Position numbers and translations under genes: made by a program. The notes beneath the pieces were generated by a model, which was not told the DNA's origin, did not search any database, and worked only from the letters and a program-made list of their open reading frames with translations. Positions 16,873 to 26,879 of a stretch of 56,965 nt of DNA are shown here, one piece after another (position 1 is the first letter of the stretch; every line of letters begins with the position of its first letter). Origin of the DNA: Chloroflexota bacterium (GTDB taxonomy: Bacteria; Chloroflexota; Anaerolineae; UBA4142); NCBI GenBank assembly GCA_016223105.1, contig JACRPR010000015.1, positions 1-56,965 of the forward strand, read 5' to 3'.

Positions 16873-18006
16873 TTAACGATTCAAAAACTCGCCAAAGCGT
16901 GAATAGTGCGCGTCCGTTTTACTCTGAACGTTGCGCCTTTCGCTCGACTGTAAATGCGAAACCCGACGCGGTGAAATTATGTCGCGATGGACGCGCGCAT
17001 AATCCACGTACCGCGCAAAATCAATTTTTCGTCCCAGCATTACGCGCAGTTTATTTTCAATCACCCACAGCATTGGCGCGCGCCGCGGCAAGCGCGCAAA
17101 CCTGGGGTGCCGCATTGCAGTTTTCGCTGAACCGACCATCCAGCAATTTTGTTTGCACGCGGCAACCTGATTCCGCATTTCGTTTGCGCGCGCGCCGTTG
17201 AGCAGTTCGTCCCAGGATTGCATTTCAAGATTGCCCAACTTTAAATCGGGTCGCACGTTGCACGCGAACAAATCCGCCCACGGATCAATAAAAACGAAAT
17301 CGGTCGCGGCGGTGCAGGGGAGCAAGCGATCCTGCCCCAACACTTTGGCGATCAAGCCGAGATTCAGGTACGCGCGAAACCAATTCTTGACGCTGTTCGT
17401 TTTGAGCATCGCGACAATGAGCGCTTCGATTTCGCGCGCGACGCGCAAGCGGTCATACGGCACATTGTCGCTCTTGTGGAATTGAAACCCATTGTGTAGC
17501 GCCGAAGTCGCAAGTTCAAATCCGTTTTGCGTTGCGAAGCGAAATAATTCTGCGAGTTGCGTTGCATTGTCGTCCTGAATTGTCGTCGCGAATCCCAGGT
17601 CAGTGCCGCCGAGTTCTTTGAGGCGCAACAGCCCGCGCGTCTTTTTCGCGAACCCGTCTTTTTCGCCGCGAATCACGTTGCTGGATTCGCCCATCCCTTC
17701 CAAACTAAACCGGATTTTGATGTCGGGATATTTTTTGATAATTGGTTCGAGGCGTTCAGCGTGCAAGCCGTTACTGCTAATTTCCAACTTCATCGCTTTG
17801 GGATAGAGCAAATCCACGATCTCGGCAAGGTCTTGGCGTAGAGTCGGCTCGCCGCCGGTGAGATTCAAATAATCAATCCCGCGCGGAATTTTAGTGAGTG
17901 TCGCGAGCGAAACTTCTTCCACCGGCAAACTTGGATTTTGCCAGATGTGACACATTGAGCATTTGGAATTACAGCGATAGGTCAGGATAACTCCGACGTC
18001 CATCAT
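16873..18006 (-). CDS. Radical SAM protein with SPASM-like C-terminus
   Basis: The 377-residue protein carries the 4Fe-4S motif CNSKCSMC (Cys12, 16, 19), GGEPTLR, LEISSNG and a TIM-barrel core. The C-terminal region DFVFIDPWADLFACNV and CKQNCW suggests a SPASM-type auxiliary cluster. Related proteins occur in polysaccharide and peptide-modification loci, but the substrate cannot be told. AAGGA precedes the tandem ATGs at the start. It sits between two glycosyltransferase genes. Confidence 0.87.
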   Translation of the reverse strand: MMDVGVILTYRCNSKCSMCHIWQNPSLPVEEVSLATLTKIPRGIDYLNLTGGEPTLRQDLAEIVDLLYPKAMKLEISSNGLHAERLEPIIKKYPDIKIRFSLEGMGESSNVIRGEKDGFAKKTRGLLRLKELGGTDLGFATTIQDDNATQLAELFRFATQNGFELATSALHNGFQFHKSDNVPYDRLRVAREIEALIVAMLKTNSVKNWFRAYLNLGLIAKVLGQDRLLPCTAATDFVFIDPWADLFACNVRPDLKLGNLEMQSWDELLNGARANEMRNQVAACKQNCWMVGSAKTAMRHPRFARLPRRAPMLWVIENKLRVMLGRKIDFARYVDYARVHRDIISPRRVSHLQSSERRNVQSKTDAHYSRFGEFLNR

Positions 18007-18021
18007 TATTTCCTTGTTTGA

Positions 18022-19299
18022 TTATTCAAACGAAATCAAACTGCCGAACAATTGCTCCAACTTGATCAGATGCGTGTCAGGAGAATAGATCGTTTCCGCC
18101 GCGCGTCGCGCGTTGGATGTCATTGTCGCAAGCAGTTCAGGATGATCGAGACAAAACACGATGCGATCCGCGAGCCGCGCCGCGTTACCAATGTCAAAGA
18201 GAAAGCCAGTCTCGCCCTCGGAGACACATTCAGTTAGCGAACCAATACGCGATGCGAGAACCGGCGTGCCGCACGCGTAACTTTCGAGAGCTATGTTTGG
18301 AAAATTCTCATAGCACACGGACGGCACAATCGTCAGGATTGCGCGGTTCAAGAAATTGGTGAGGTCTTGGGTTTGCAATTCGCCGACAAATTGGATCGAA
18401 TCGCTCAACCCGGCTTTGACAATTTGAGTTTCCAACCGGGCGCGATAGTCCGCGTCGCCTGTCCCGGCAATCTTGAGATTGATGGTTAGATCGGGATGCG
18501 TGCGGCGCAAGCGCGCCAATGCTTGAATGAGAATATGCGCGCCTTTGATTTCTTCCAGCCGTCCTGCGTACGCGATATAATTTTCTTTTACGAAATTCGG
18601 AGTTGGGTGAAACAGATTTCCATTGACGAAGGTTGGAATGAATCGCAAACGCCGTTCGGGGAAACCGGCTTGTCGCATCATTCGATACATAAACTCGGTC
18701 GTCGTAACGAAAACGTCAATGAGATCAAAGTAGCGACGGGACTGATGAAACCAGGTCGCGAGCGCGTTCAACGCTGAAGCCGCAAAACTGTGTTGGACGC
18801 ACCGATAGCGAATACTCGGCAAGAGATTGCCGCGCACACACAACTCGCACGGCGTATTGTCGCGCAAACAGTGCGCCTGGGGGCAGAGCATCGCGTAATC
18901 AGACAAACGCACGACGATAGGTAGCCCGGCTTTTTTCAGACCGACCAAGAGTGACGGCGAGAGTTTGCGAAGATAATGCAAAACATACGCGACTTGCGGT
19001 TTGGTCTCAGCAACCAATCGCGTTATCGCGCGTTCGACATCGGGCGCGTAGAACAGGCGCGTGAGTGTGCGCGAATAGGTTTGAAACGTCGGACGCTGAT
19101 CGCGAAAATAAATTTCATCGCGACTGCCAAGCGGCTCGACGAAATAGCGCGTGTAGGGCGTGGGTTGATTGCGCGTATAGTTGATTGAAAACGGAATGAG
19201 CGTATGCCCGCGCGCGGTCAACGCATCCGTGACATTAAACATATAACGTTCGGGTCCGCCGGAGACAAAGTAGCGATAGTTGGCTAGCAAAATTCGCAT
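18022..19299 (-). CDS. Glycosyltransferase family 4
   Basis: The 425-residue GT-B enzyme starts MRILLANYRYFVSGGPERYM and has a Cys-rich insert LCPQAHCLRDNTPCELCVRG, seen in a subgroup of this family. The donor domain has YAGRLEEIKGAHILIQA and PSVCYENFPNIALESYACG. It is expected to elongate the repeat unit. The ATG has only modest Shine-Dalgarno support; 7 bp separate it from the GT39-like gene upstream. Confidence 0.9.
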   Translation of the reverse strand: MRILLANYRYFVSGGPERYMFNVTDALTARGHTLIPFSINYTRNQPTPYTRYFVEPLGSRDEIYFRDQRPTFQTYSRTLTRLFYAPDVERAITRLVAETKPQVAYVLHYLRKLSPSLLVGLKKAGLPIVVRLSDYAMLCPQAHCLRDNTPCELCVRGNLLPSIRYRCVQHSFAASALNALATWFHQSRRYFDLIDVFVTTTEFMYRMMRQAGFPERRLRFIPTFVNGNLFHPTPNFVKENYIAYAGRLEEIKGAHILIQALARLRRTHPDLTINLKIAGTGDADYRARLETQIVKAGLSDSIQFVGELQTQDLTNFLNRAILTIVPSVCYENFPNIALESYACGTPVLASRIGSLTECVSEGETGFLFDIGNAARLADRIVFCLDHPELLATMTSNARRAAETIYSPDTHLIKLEQLFGSLISFE

Positions 19300-19306
19300 T
19301 GGCGGT

Positions 19307-20695
19307 TTATTTGCCAGGCGCGCATTGAATCAAACTTTGCGCGGGATCGCACTCGGACAGCGTATCGAAATTCTGCCACGCCGCAATCGTCCCGGCATTG
19401 CGCGCGACATCTATCCCAGCATTGAGCGCGAACACGCACAATAAAATCAACGCGACGCGCGCGCGGCGATCCAGCACAAACCTTTGGGGTTTTGGAAACC
19501 CCAAAGGTTTCAGTCCGTTCGCCGCGAGGATCGCGAGCGCGGGAATGAATGGCGCTAAATAGCGCGGCGCAAACGCAAAGACCACCGTAATCGCCCAGCC
19601 CGATAGAATCGCGCTGTAGATCAAACCGAGTCGTTGCCAATTCTGCGCCGAATAGATCGCACCTACAATCGCCAATCCCCACAACATTGCTTTGGCAAAC
19701 GCCGGGACAATTACCTCGACGTACTTGCCGAAAAAAATGCCGCGAAAAACTCCGTCCGGCTTGACGCCAATAAAGCGCGCCGTTTTTTGAATCGCCAGCC
19801 AAACAAAATCAAGCGGATGTTCGCGCATCCAGGTCAACGCTTGATTCATCAGATACGCGCGTCGTTCGGGCGCGGGCAGAGATTGAATTTGTTTTTCTTC
19901 GGCGCGCATCGCCGGCGTCAGCGCGGTCATTGTTCCGTCCGCGCCAGAATGATTGCTCGCCCACAAGGAATAACTCGTTTGATACGACGGCGGAAATAAT
20001 GTTTGATACGCGCCCCAATTGCGCGCGAGCCACGGCGCGAGAACGATCAACATTGCCGCGCTCGATACAAGCGCGCGCTGAATCCCGATTCGCCAAGTCG
20101 GTCGTGAATTCCAAATGTCCCACGCGAACGCGAGCGGGATAAACACAAGCGCACTCGTTCGCGTGAGCAATGTCAACCCCGCCAACGCGCCCGCAAGCGC
20201 GCGCCAGCGGAGCGATGATTGATCAAGCGCGATCTGCCACGCGAGAATCAACGCGATCAGCAAAAACGTGTAGAGCGTTTCGGTAAGAAGCAATCCGTTG
20301 AGGACGATCAGATCGGGATAGAGCGCGACGATGAGACCACTCAGACTTCCAAAGTTTTTGGAAACTTGGGAAGTCTGGGGCGTTATTCGTTTGGCAAGTG
20401 CGTAGGTCATTGCGGCAGTAAGCGCGCCCAACGCGGCTTGGGTCAAACGAACGAAAATAAAATTCTCGCCGAACAAACGGAAATGCGCGGCAAGAAATAA
20501 AACATACAGCGGGGATTGGTCGGACCGTTCAAATGTCGGTGGAAAAAACAAACCAGCGAGGATTTGTTTTGCGCCCCAGATGTACGTCGCCTCATCGGGG
20601 GAGAGTGGGTAGGATAAGGGGAAAATGTAGAGTAGGCGCAGAATCAGTGCAACGAGGAAAATGATCCACGCCGCGCGTTGATCTTTAAAGTTCAC
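19307..20695 (-). CDS. GT39/ArnT-like membrane glycosyltransferase with two in-frame palindromes
   Basis: This multi-span glycosyltransferase (GT-C fold) uses polyprenyl-phosphate sugars at the outer membrane face. The first loop carries the catalytic acidic motif PLSPDEATYIW and the downstream FERSDQSPLYVLF. A GTG at 20695 is preferred as start, because an earlier ATG at 20803 would overlap the upstream methyltransferase by almost 100 bp. Two palindromes lie inside the frame. One of 36 bp (20342-20377) encodes part of PQTSQVSKNFGSLSG, and one of exactly 33 bp (19478-19510) encodes KPLGFPKPQRF near the C-terminus. Both fall in loops between predicted helices, so the protein may tolerate them. 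Confidence 0.82.
   Translation of the reverse strand: MNFKDQRAAWIIFLVALILRLLYIFPLSYPLSPDEATYIWGAKQILAGLFFPPTFERSDQSPLYVLFLAAHFRLFGENFIFVRLTQAALGALTAAMTYALAKRITPQTSQVSKNFGSLSGLIVALYPDLIVLNGLLLTETLYTFLLIALILAWQIALDQSSLRWRALAGALAGLTLLTRTSALVFIPLAFAWDIWNSRPTWRIGIQRALVSSAAMLIVLAPWLARNWGAYQTLFPPSYQTSYSLWASNHSGADGTMTALTPAMRAEEKQIQSLPAPERRAYLMNQALTWMREHPLDFVWLAIQKTARFIGVKPDGVFRGIFFGKYVEVIVPAFAKAMLWGLAIVGAIYSAQNWQRLGLIYSAILSGWAITVVFAFAPRYLAPFIPALAILAANGLKPLGFPKPQRFVLDRRARVALILLCVFALNAGIDVARNAGTIAAWQNFDTLSECDPAQSLIQCAPGK
19478..19510. repeat. 33-bp palindrome (family F) inside a coding sequence
   Basis: Perfect 15-bp arms (AAACCTTTGGGGTTT and complement) surround a 3-base centre. Eleven codons fit exactly, so the frame of the GT39-like gene is kept. 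Confidence 0.85.
20342..20377. repeat. 36-bp palindrome (family F-like) inside the same coding sequence
   Basis: Sixteen-base arms starting CAGACTTCC and ending GGAAGTCTG differ at one position. The length equals twelve codons, so the frame is kept. Confidence 0.8.
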
Positions 20696-20706
20696 AATAG
20701 CATCAA

Positions 20707-21600
20707 TCAATTCAATCTTTGGCAGATCATTCGCCACGAACGTGTGAGAAGTAAATCCCTGGGATATGCTTCCAACTCGGCTGATATTTCCGGTGTCAGC
20801 CATCGTTCACCTTCCAACGCGCCGGGGTCGTGCTGGATGCCAACTCCGTCAAACCGGAGAATTCGCAAATACTTGGAAAAGGCATCTTTATATTCTGCGG
20901 GTTTGAGCCGATTCAGATAGGTCCACGCTGGGAAACGATTTTCGCGCAGATGATCCCACGGTGGCACATTCGGAGATGGCGACTCGTCGGGAAAAGCCCA
21001 TTCCAAATTATGCCCACCTGACAGCGAATAAAAATTGTGGATGATCGCATAAAAGTATCCGCCCGCATCCAATAGTCGCGCGATATTCGCGGCAAATTGC
21101 GGCACATCCTGGACATGCTCCAATACTGCGTTGGACACGATAAGACCAAAAGATTCCGCCGGCAATGGATACTCTGACTGGGCTGGATCAGACACCACAA
21201 ATTTTATCTTTGATTTGTGCAATTGCAACGAGTTGCCGGCGCTTGTTTCCAACGCCTGATAATAACGGTCATCCCAAAACATTCGACGCGCAACCGATTT
21301 AGCCGCCCGTTTGAGCCCATTGTGCTTGATCGTACGATAGAAAGCAAGCGGTAAAAAATCCGGCTGGATGTAGTTAATGTCCAATGCAGTCACGCGCGCC
21401 CCGTTAGCAGAACATTGAAGCGCAAATGGAAAGCGCTGACCACATCCCAAGTCTAGCACTCTTTTACCCTCAAGATTGACGAACCCAACATTCCTGAGAT
21501 CGCGAAGAGTTTTTTCAAAAACATTGTGGACATCGTGTTCCGCAAATCGAATCGTGGATTTTGAGTGATAGGAAACAAGTTCGCGTATTTCTCTCAACAT
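20707..21600 (-). CDS. Class I SAM-dependent methyltransferase
   Basis: The SAM-binding motif VLDLGCGQRFPFAL and following ALDIN, plus SFGLIVSNAVLEHVQD (post-I acidic and motif IV), define a class I methyltransferase of about 297 residues. ATG at 21600 is preferred; an upstream TTG at 21606 overlaps the previous stop. In this setting it may methylate a sugar hydroxyl or a lipid-linked intermediate, but no substrate motif is visible. Confidence 0.85.
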   Translation of the reverse strand: MLREIRELVSYHSKSTIRFAEHDVHNVFEKTLRDLRNVGFVNLEGKRVLDLGCGQRFPFALQCSANGARVTALDINYIQPDFLPLAFYRTIKHNGLKRAAKSVARRMFWDDRYYQALETSAGNSLQLHKSKIKFVVSDPAQSEYPLPAESFGLIVSNAVLEHVQDVPQFAANIARLLDAGGYFYAIIHNFYSLSGGHNLEWAFPDESPSPNVPPWDHLRENRFPAWTYLNRLKPAEYKDAFSKYLRILRFDGVGIQHDPGALEGERWLTPEISAELEAYPRDLLLTRSWRMICQRLN

Positions 21601-21602
21601 CT

Positions 21603-22730
21603 TCAACCCCTGATTGGTTTTTTCACATGGAGCATTTCACGATAAACGGCAAGTGTCTTTTCAACCATCTGCTCAACTGAAAAATGCGTGAGAATCCGTT
21701 GCCTGCCGGCTTGCCCCATTCGCGCGGCTTGGGCGGGATGTTCTTTTAGCCAAGTCAGTTTTTCGACGAGCGCGTTCACATCGCGCGGCGGAATGATGAA
21801 ACCGGTTTCGCCATCTAGCACCAACTCGCGATTCCCACCGCTATCACTGCACACAACCGGCAAACCGCACGCCATATATTCCATAATTGCGTTAGAGCAA
21901 CCTTCGGCAATGCCGGGAGTCGTCATCAACACTCCAACATCCGCATCGCAGACTTGCGGCAAGACTTCGATCCCGGCATTTGGAAACGCGAGCGCGTTTT
22001 TCTCGACAAGATCGCGCCCCACCTTAATCCACTGCTCGCGTAGTGTGCCTGACCCAAGCGCGGTAAAACGCCATACGGATTGTTTATTTTGCGAAACGAG
22101 TTGTCGCGCCGTTGCGAAAAACGTCGCATAGTCTTTCTCTTGATCCATTCGCGCGACCATAATCGCGTTGAATGGTCGCCGCGACGATCCATTTGTGCGA
22201 ATGCACAATTTCAACCGGTCTGGATCAAAGCCATTGCAAATGACACGTCCTTGCGTATTTGAGATTTCTGCGGTCATCATACCAAATTGACTGTTCACGA
22301 TCACGCGAGACGTTCGGCGAACAATTGAGTTGTGGATACGCCCACCCCAATGTCCCTTTACAACGCGCACTTTGCCCGTACGAATTGTGCCAATCGTCGA
22401 AATCCGCAAAACCGCGCAAAGAGGCATCGCCGCCGCAAGTCCCATCCAGCCCCATCCGTGAACGATGCCAGGACGCCAATCCGCAATCACCCGCCACACA
22501 AACATAGAGGGAAAGATATCGAACCACCATCGGCGTAATCGAAGATCAACACGCGCGCCTTGTGCACGCAACACTTGGACAAATGGTCCATCGCCGAGAC
22601 TAATGATTCGACTTTCCCACTGCGGCGGCAGATACTTGACCAGCAACGCGAGTTGGCGTTCTGCGCCGCCGTTTGCTAAACCATCGGTGAGAAAAAGAAC
22701 ACGGCGATTAGAATTATCGCGTTGCATCAT
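21603..22730 (-). CDS. Glycosyltransferase family 4
   Basis: The 375-residue protein has LFLTDGLANGGAERQLALL, PGIVHGWGWMG, CNGFDPDRL, MVARMDQEKDYATF and TTPGIAEGCSNAIMEYMACGLPVVCSD, the full GT-B retaining set. Its start lies 17 bases inside the asnB 3' end, indicating translational coupling. Confidence 0.9.
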   Translation of the reverse strand: MMQRDNSNRRVLFLTDGLANGGAERQLALLVKYLPPQWESRIISLGDGPFVQVLRAQGARVDLRLRRWWFDIFPSMFVWRVIADWRPGIVHGWGWMGLAAAMPLCAVLRISTIGTIRTGKVRVVKGHWGGRIHNSIVRRTSRVIVNSQFGMMTAEISNTQGRVICNGFDPDRLKLCIRTNGSSRRPFNAIMVARMDQEKDYATFFATARQLVSQNKQSVWRFTALGSGTLREQWIKVGRDLVEKNALAFPNAGIEVLPQVCDADVGVLMTTPGIAEGCSNAIMEYMACGLPVVCSDSGGNRELVLDGETGFIIPPRDVNALVEKLTWLKEHPAQAARMGQAGRQRILTHFSVEQMVEKTLAVYREMLHVKKPIRG

Positions 22731-24600
22731 TGTATTCCCGCCACCACAATTCTAAAACTAGCAATGTCCAAATCACGCCATCCAACGAACGCGGGTGCGC
22801 GATGTGACCGTTCAGTAATCGTTCCAGCGCATCCATTCGCCATAGTCCGCGCGCGCGCGTTTGCGAATCGAGCAAAATCGCGCGCATATATTCGGCGAGT
22901 TCGCCGTGAAACCACTTGCGAAGCGGCACACCAAATCCTTGCTTGGGGCGATCCAACACAAGATCGGGCAACCAGCCGCGTAGGGCGCGTTTGAAAATCC
23001 ACTTGCCCTGTCCACCACGCAAGCGCAAATTAGACGGCACACTCGCCATCAATTCGACAAACCGATAATCGAGCAAGGGCGCGCGTGTTTCGAGCGAAGT
23101 CAACATACTCGCGCGATCCACCTTCACTAGAATATCTTCGGGCAAGTACGACACCGCGTCCACGAATTGAATCTGCGACAGAAAATCCAAGCCACGCGCT
23201 TGTTCCATTAGCGATCCCAGATATTCGCAATGACCGGGCAACAATACACGCCGCATCTCTGGTGTGAGCAAGTTACCCAAAAGGTTTCGAGAAATCATCT
23301 GCATATAAAACATATAGCGATGTTCCGGGTCGAGCAACATTCGCAAAGCGAAACGCCGTCCGGGAATTCCTTCGGGCAGAAATTTTAACAGGGGCTGAAA
23401 CAACGCGCGCCGGAGCAAGAGTGGGATCCGCTGAGCAGACATTTCTTGCAAGGCGCGCGCGTAACGCGTGTACCCCGCGAGCATCTCATCGCCGCCATCG
23501 CCGGAGAGAACGACCGTTACGTGTTGCCGCGCCATCTGGGAAACGTAGTACGTCGGCACGGCGGACGAATCGGCGAACGGTTCATCGAATTGTTGCGCGA
23601 GACGCGGCATCACCTCGCGCAAAGATTGCGGCGCGACGATCAGTTCATGATGATCGGTTCCAAACCGTTCCGCGACCGCGCGCGCATACGGCAGTTCGTT
23701 GAATTCTTTTTCCGCGAACCCAATCGAAAACGTTTTGATCGGATGATCGGTCGCTTCGGCGGCGGCGGCGGCGACCGCGCTCGAATCCACGCCGCCGCTC
23801 AGCAACACTCCGAGCGGCACATCGCTCACCAAGCGATCGCGCACAACGGCGCGAAGCATCACACGAATCTCTTCGATCCATTCCGATTCGGTGTACATTG
23901 CCGGTGATTGAAATGCCGGAAGCAAATCCCAGTACCGTCGCGTCGTAACACAGCCGCGCTCCAACACCAAAAAATGCGCGGGCGCGAGTTTGTGAATCTG
24001 TTTGAAAATCGCGCGCGGCGAGGGGACATAGCCATACGTAAGATAATTGCCCAGCGCGGCAAAATCGAGTTCGCGCGGCACGGATGGATCGCGCAAGATC
24101 GCTTTGAGTTCGGACGCAAAAATAATCCGCGCGCCGTCGTCGTAATAATAGACCGGTTTTTTGCCGAGCCGGTCGCGCGCCAGCACGAGCCGTTGTGCGC
24201 GCCGATCCCACAACGCGATCGCGAACATTCCGTTCAAATCGCGAATACATTCCGCGCCGCGTTCCTCGTACGCGTGAACGATCACTTCGGTATCCGCGCG
24301 CGAGCGAAAGATATGTCCGCGTGATTCCAGCGTCGGACGTAGATCGGCAAAGTTATAAATCTCGCCGTTGAAGACGACCCAGATCGTTTCATCTTCGTTC
24401 GGCATCGGCTGATTGCCGGCGGGCGAGAGATCAATGATCGCAAGCCGGCGAAACCCCAAGCCGAGCCCGTGCGCGTCGTCGAAATGAAATCCTTCCGCGT
24501 CGGGACCGCGATGAACCAATGTGCCGGTCATCGCCGCAAGTAATTCGCGATGGACCGGCTCTCGCGATTTGTAATTCCAAATGCCGCAAATGCCACACAT
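22714..24600 (-). CDS. asnB: Asparagine synthetase B-like amidotransferase
   Basis: This glutamine-dependent amidotransferase has 628 residues. Cys2 (MCGICGIWN) is the glutaminase nucleophile; HRGPDAEG and FNGEIYNF complete the N-terminal domain. The synthetase domain has the PP-loop LLSGGVDSSAVAAA and GDGGDEMLAGYTRY. In polysaccharide loci such paralogues often amidate uronic-acid sugars rather than aspartate (inference). It starts one base after the upstream glycosyltransferase stop. Confidence 0.92.
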   Translation of the reverse strand: MCGICGIWNYKSREPVHRELLAAMTGTLVHRGPDAEGFHFDDAHGLGLGFRRLAIIDLSPAGNQPMPNEDETIWVVFNGEIYNFADLRPTLESRGHIFRSRADTEVIVHAYEERGAECIRDLNGMFAIALWDRRAQRLVLARDRLGKKPVYYYDDGARIIFASELKAILRDPSVPRELDFAALGNYLTYGYVPSPRAIFKQIHKLAPAHFLVLERGCVTTRRYWDLLPAFQSPAMYTESEWIEEIRVMLRAVVRDRLVSDVPLGVLLSGGVDSSAVAAAAAEATDHPIKTFSIGFAEKEFNELPYARAVAERFGTDHHELIVAPQSLREVMPRLAQQFDEPFADSSAVPTYYVSQMARQHVTVVLSGDGGDEMLAGYTRYARALQEMSAQRIPLLLRRALFQPLLKFLPEGIPGRRFALRMLLDPEHRYMFYMQMISRNLLGNLLTPEMRRVLLPGHCEYLGSLMEQARGLDFLSQIQFVDAVSYLPEDILVKVDRASMLTSLETRAPLLDYRFVELMASVPSNLRLRGGQGKWIFKRALRGWLPDLVLDRPKQGFGVPLRKWFHGELAEYMRAILLDSQTRARGLWRMDALERLLNGHIAHPRSLDGVIWTLLVLELWWREYNDATR

Positions 24601-25794
24601 TTATATTGTCTCGATAAAATCGATGATGCGTTTGCCGTGCACGCGATAATCGAATCGTTCTCGCGCGATCTGTTGCCCGCGCGCACCAATCTCTGCCGCC
24701 AAAACCGGGTTGTCCAGTACGCGGCGCAACTGCTTGGCAAACGCATCCAGATCATTCGGCGGCGCGAGAAACGCGCTGACCCCATCTTGGAGATGGTCAG
24801 AAATTTCGCCGGTGCTGGTGACAACCACCGGCTTGCCAGTCGCGAGGTACTCGCCCAGTTTGGTTGGAAAGCCAGCATCGGAAAAGGCGCCCTGTTTTCG
24901 CGGCAGGACAAAAACATCCGCTGAATTCAATCGGGCTGGCAAATCATCACGCATAGCCGCGCCAATGAATTCCACCCGATCGCTCACGCCTAATTCCGCC
25001 GCGCGCGCTTGAATTTCTGCGCGAATGCGCGAACCAGAATCGCCGACGATTTGCAAACCAAATTCTATCTCCGCAGATGCCAGTTTACCAACGATTTCGA
25101 TCAAGCCCGCCACTTCGCCGTCCTGTGCGAGATTCCCGGAGTACAGAACCTTTTTGCGATGACCAGTTTTTTTCGCATTTCCATCTACATTAAACCGATC
25201 AGGATCTACAAGAATCGGGACACGCAGTAGTTTGGCAGAACTGTGACGCTGTACCACATAATCTTTCAAGTAACGCGAGATCACGATGATTCCATCTACC
25301 AAGCGGAAGACAATCCGCGTCAATGCCCAGGATTGGAGTTTGATCGCCCACGATAGTTTGCGAGATACAAACGGCAACTCACACACGTCCAAGACCGTCT
25401 TTGCTCCTACCAGCCGCGCGATTAACCACACAAACAACGTCCAGAAAAGCGAATAAGTTGTATATATGATAACAGCGTCCAATTTTTCACGGTGGGCTTG
25501 GGTGAACATCGCGTGAATCAAACCCCAAATGCCTTGCAATTCAAGAATACGCCGTTGCAGAAACGTTGCACCACGTACGGTCTTGCCACATGCATACTCA
25601 AATGGAATTCCATCATACACGCCGCGCGGTTCGGTGTTGAGCACACCATCCTCAGAACGCTCGAACGCCTTGAGGCAAATCACCCGCACAGTTGCGCCGT
25701 TCTTTTGCAGTCCTTTAGCGTAGGCAAGCACGCGCGCGGTTGCGCCGTAGCCATTCGGAAAACCAAACGCGTCGCCGATAATCCAGATGTTCAT
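24601..25794 (-). CDS. Glycosyltransferase family 4
   Basis: ATG at 25794 (MNIWIIGDAFGFPNGYGATARV) overlaps the upstream WecB stop as ATGA. The 397-residue enzyme shows a hydrophobic helix near FWTLFVWLIARLVGA, DGIIVISRYL, VLYSGNLAQDGEVAG, and the donor-site segment RKQGAFSDAGFPTKLGEYLATGKPVV. Its place directly after the UDP-FucNAc-type genes suggests it may transfer that sugar (inference from position only). Confidence 0.88.
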   Translation of the reverse strand: MNIWIIGDAFGFPNGYGATARVLAYAKGLQKNGATVRVICLKAFERSEDGVLNTEPRGVYDGIPFEYACGKTVRGATFLQRRILELQGIWGLIHAMFTQAHREKLDAVIIYTTYSLFWTLFVWLIARLVGAKTVLDVCELPFVSRKLSWAIKLQSWALTRIVFRLVDGIIVISRYLKDYVVQRHSSAKLLRVPILVDPDRFNVDGNAKKTGHRKKVLYSGNLAQDGEVAGLIEIVGKLASAEIEFGLQIVGDSGSRIRAEIQARAAELGVSDRVEFIGAAMRDDLPARLNSADVFVLPRKQGAFSDAGFPTKLGEYLATGKPVVVTSTGEISDHLQDGVSAFLAPPNDLDAFAKQLRRVLDNPVLAAEIGARGQQIARERFDYRVHGKRIIDFIETI

Positions 25795-26879
25795 CGCGCG
25801 TCCAAATACCCTGCCACAATCTTGACGACCTGGCTTGATACGTCCGGCTCCAGATATTCCGGCGGTGGATTCCAATTGCGCGATTGCGCGAGCACCGTTT
25901 CGACACATCGCAGAATCGCGTCTGGTTCGCAACCCGACAACATATTGCTTCCACACTCGATTGTTTCCGGGCGTTCGGTTACATCGCGAATCGTAACGTT
26001 CGGCGCGCGGAAAATGCAACACTCTTCTTGCACGGTCCCGCTGTCCGACAAAACACAAAACGCCGCGCGTTCGAGCGCGATGAAATCAAAAAAGCCAAGC
26101 GGCGTAACAAACTTGACCTGCGCGTTATCCGACACAATGCCGAATTGTTCCAGCTTGTTGCGCGTGCGTGGATGCAAACTAACCAACACCGGCAAGCCGT
26201 ACTTTTGTTGAATTTGCGCGAGCGCGCGCGTCAGGTTTTGTAAACGCGCTTCCACATCCACATTCTCCGCGCGGTGCATCGTCACGAGAAAATACTTGTT
26301 CGGCGCGACGCCAAACTGCGCGTGCGCGTTCGAGGCGCGAATTTGCGCGTCATAGTGATTGATCACTTCGAGGATCGGATTGCCGGTCACATAAATCCGC
26401 CGGTTCTCAATTCCTTCACGCACCAAGTTCTCTTTACTCCGTTGCGTGTACGGCATCAGCACCGTGCTGGAATGATCAATCACGCGGCGATTCACTTCTT
26501 CCGGCACGCGGTCATCATAACAGCGATTGCCGGCTTCCATATGATAAACCGGGATACCCATCCGCTTGGCAAGAATCGCGGACAGTCCGCTGTTTGTATC
26601 GCCAAGAATCAACAACGCATCGGGGCGTTCGTCGCGCAAAACCCGGTCCACCGCGCTAAACATTTGTCCGATTTGCTGACCGAACGAATCGCCGGTCACG
26701 CCGAGATAATGATTCGGCGCGCGCACGCCGAGTTGTTGAAAAAACACATCGCTCAAGTTCGGATCGAAATTCTGGCCGGTGTGAACGAGAACGTGATCAC
26801 AGAGCGCATCGAGTTTTGCGATCACGCGACTCAGGCGAATAATTTCCGGGCGTGTGCCGAGAATGGTAAGGATTTTCAT
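25791..26879 (-). CDS. wecB: UDP-N-acetylglucosamine 2-epimerase family (WecB/CapG/WbjD)
   Basis: ILTILGTRPEIIRLS, HTGQNFD, GDTNSGL, HMEAGNRCYDDRVPEEVNRRVIDH, TMHRAENVD and LSDSGTVQEECC are all family signatures. The ATG at 26879 overlaps the upstream stop as TGATG. Next to a CapE-type dehydratase and an RmlD-like reductase, it is most likely the C2 epimerase finishing UDP-L-FucNAc (CapG/WbjD/FnlC role). Plain UDP-ManNAc formation is the alternative. Confidence 0.92.
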   Translation of the reverse strand: MKILTILGTRPEIIRLSRVIAKLDALCDHVLVHTGQNFDPNLSDVFFQQLGVRAPNHYLGVTGDSFGQQIGQMFSAVDRVLRDERPDALLILGDTNSGLSAILAKRMGIPVYHMEAGNRCYDDRVPEEVNRRVIDHSSTVLMPYTQRSKENLVREGIENRRIYVTGNPILEVINHYDAQIRASNAHAQFGVAPNKYFLVTMHRAENVDVEARLQNLTRALAQIQQKYGLPVLVSLHPRTRNKLEQFGIVSDNAQVKFVTPLGFFDFIALERAAFCVLSDSGTVQEECCIFRAPNVTIRDVTERPETIECGSNMLSGCEPDAILRCVETVLAQSRNWNPPPEYLEPDVSSQVVKIVAGYLDAR

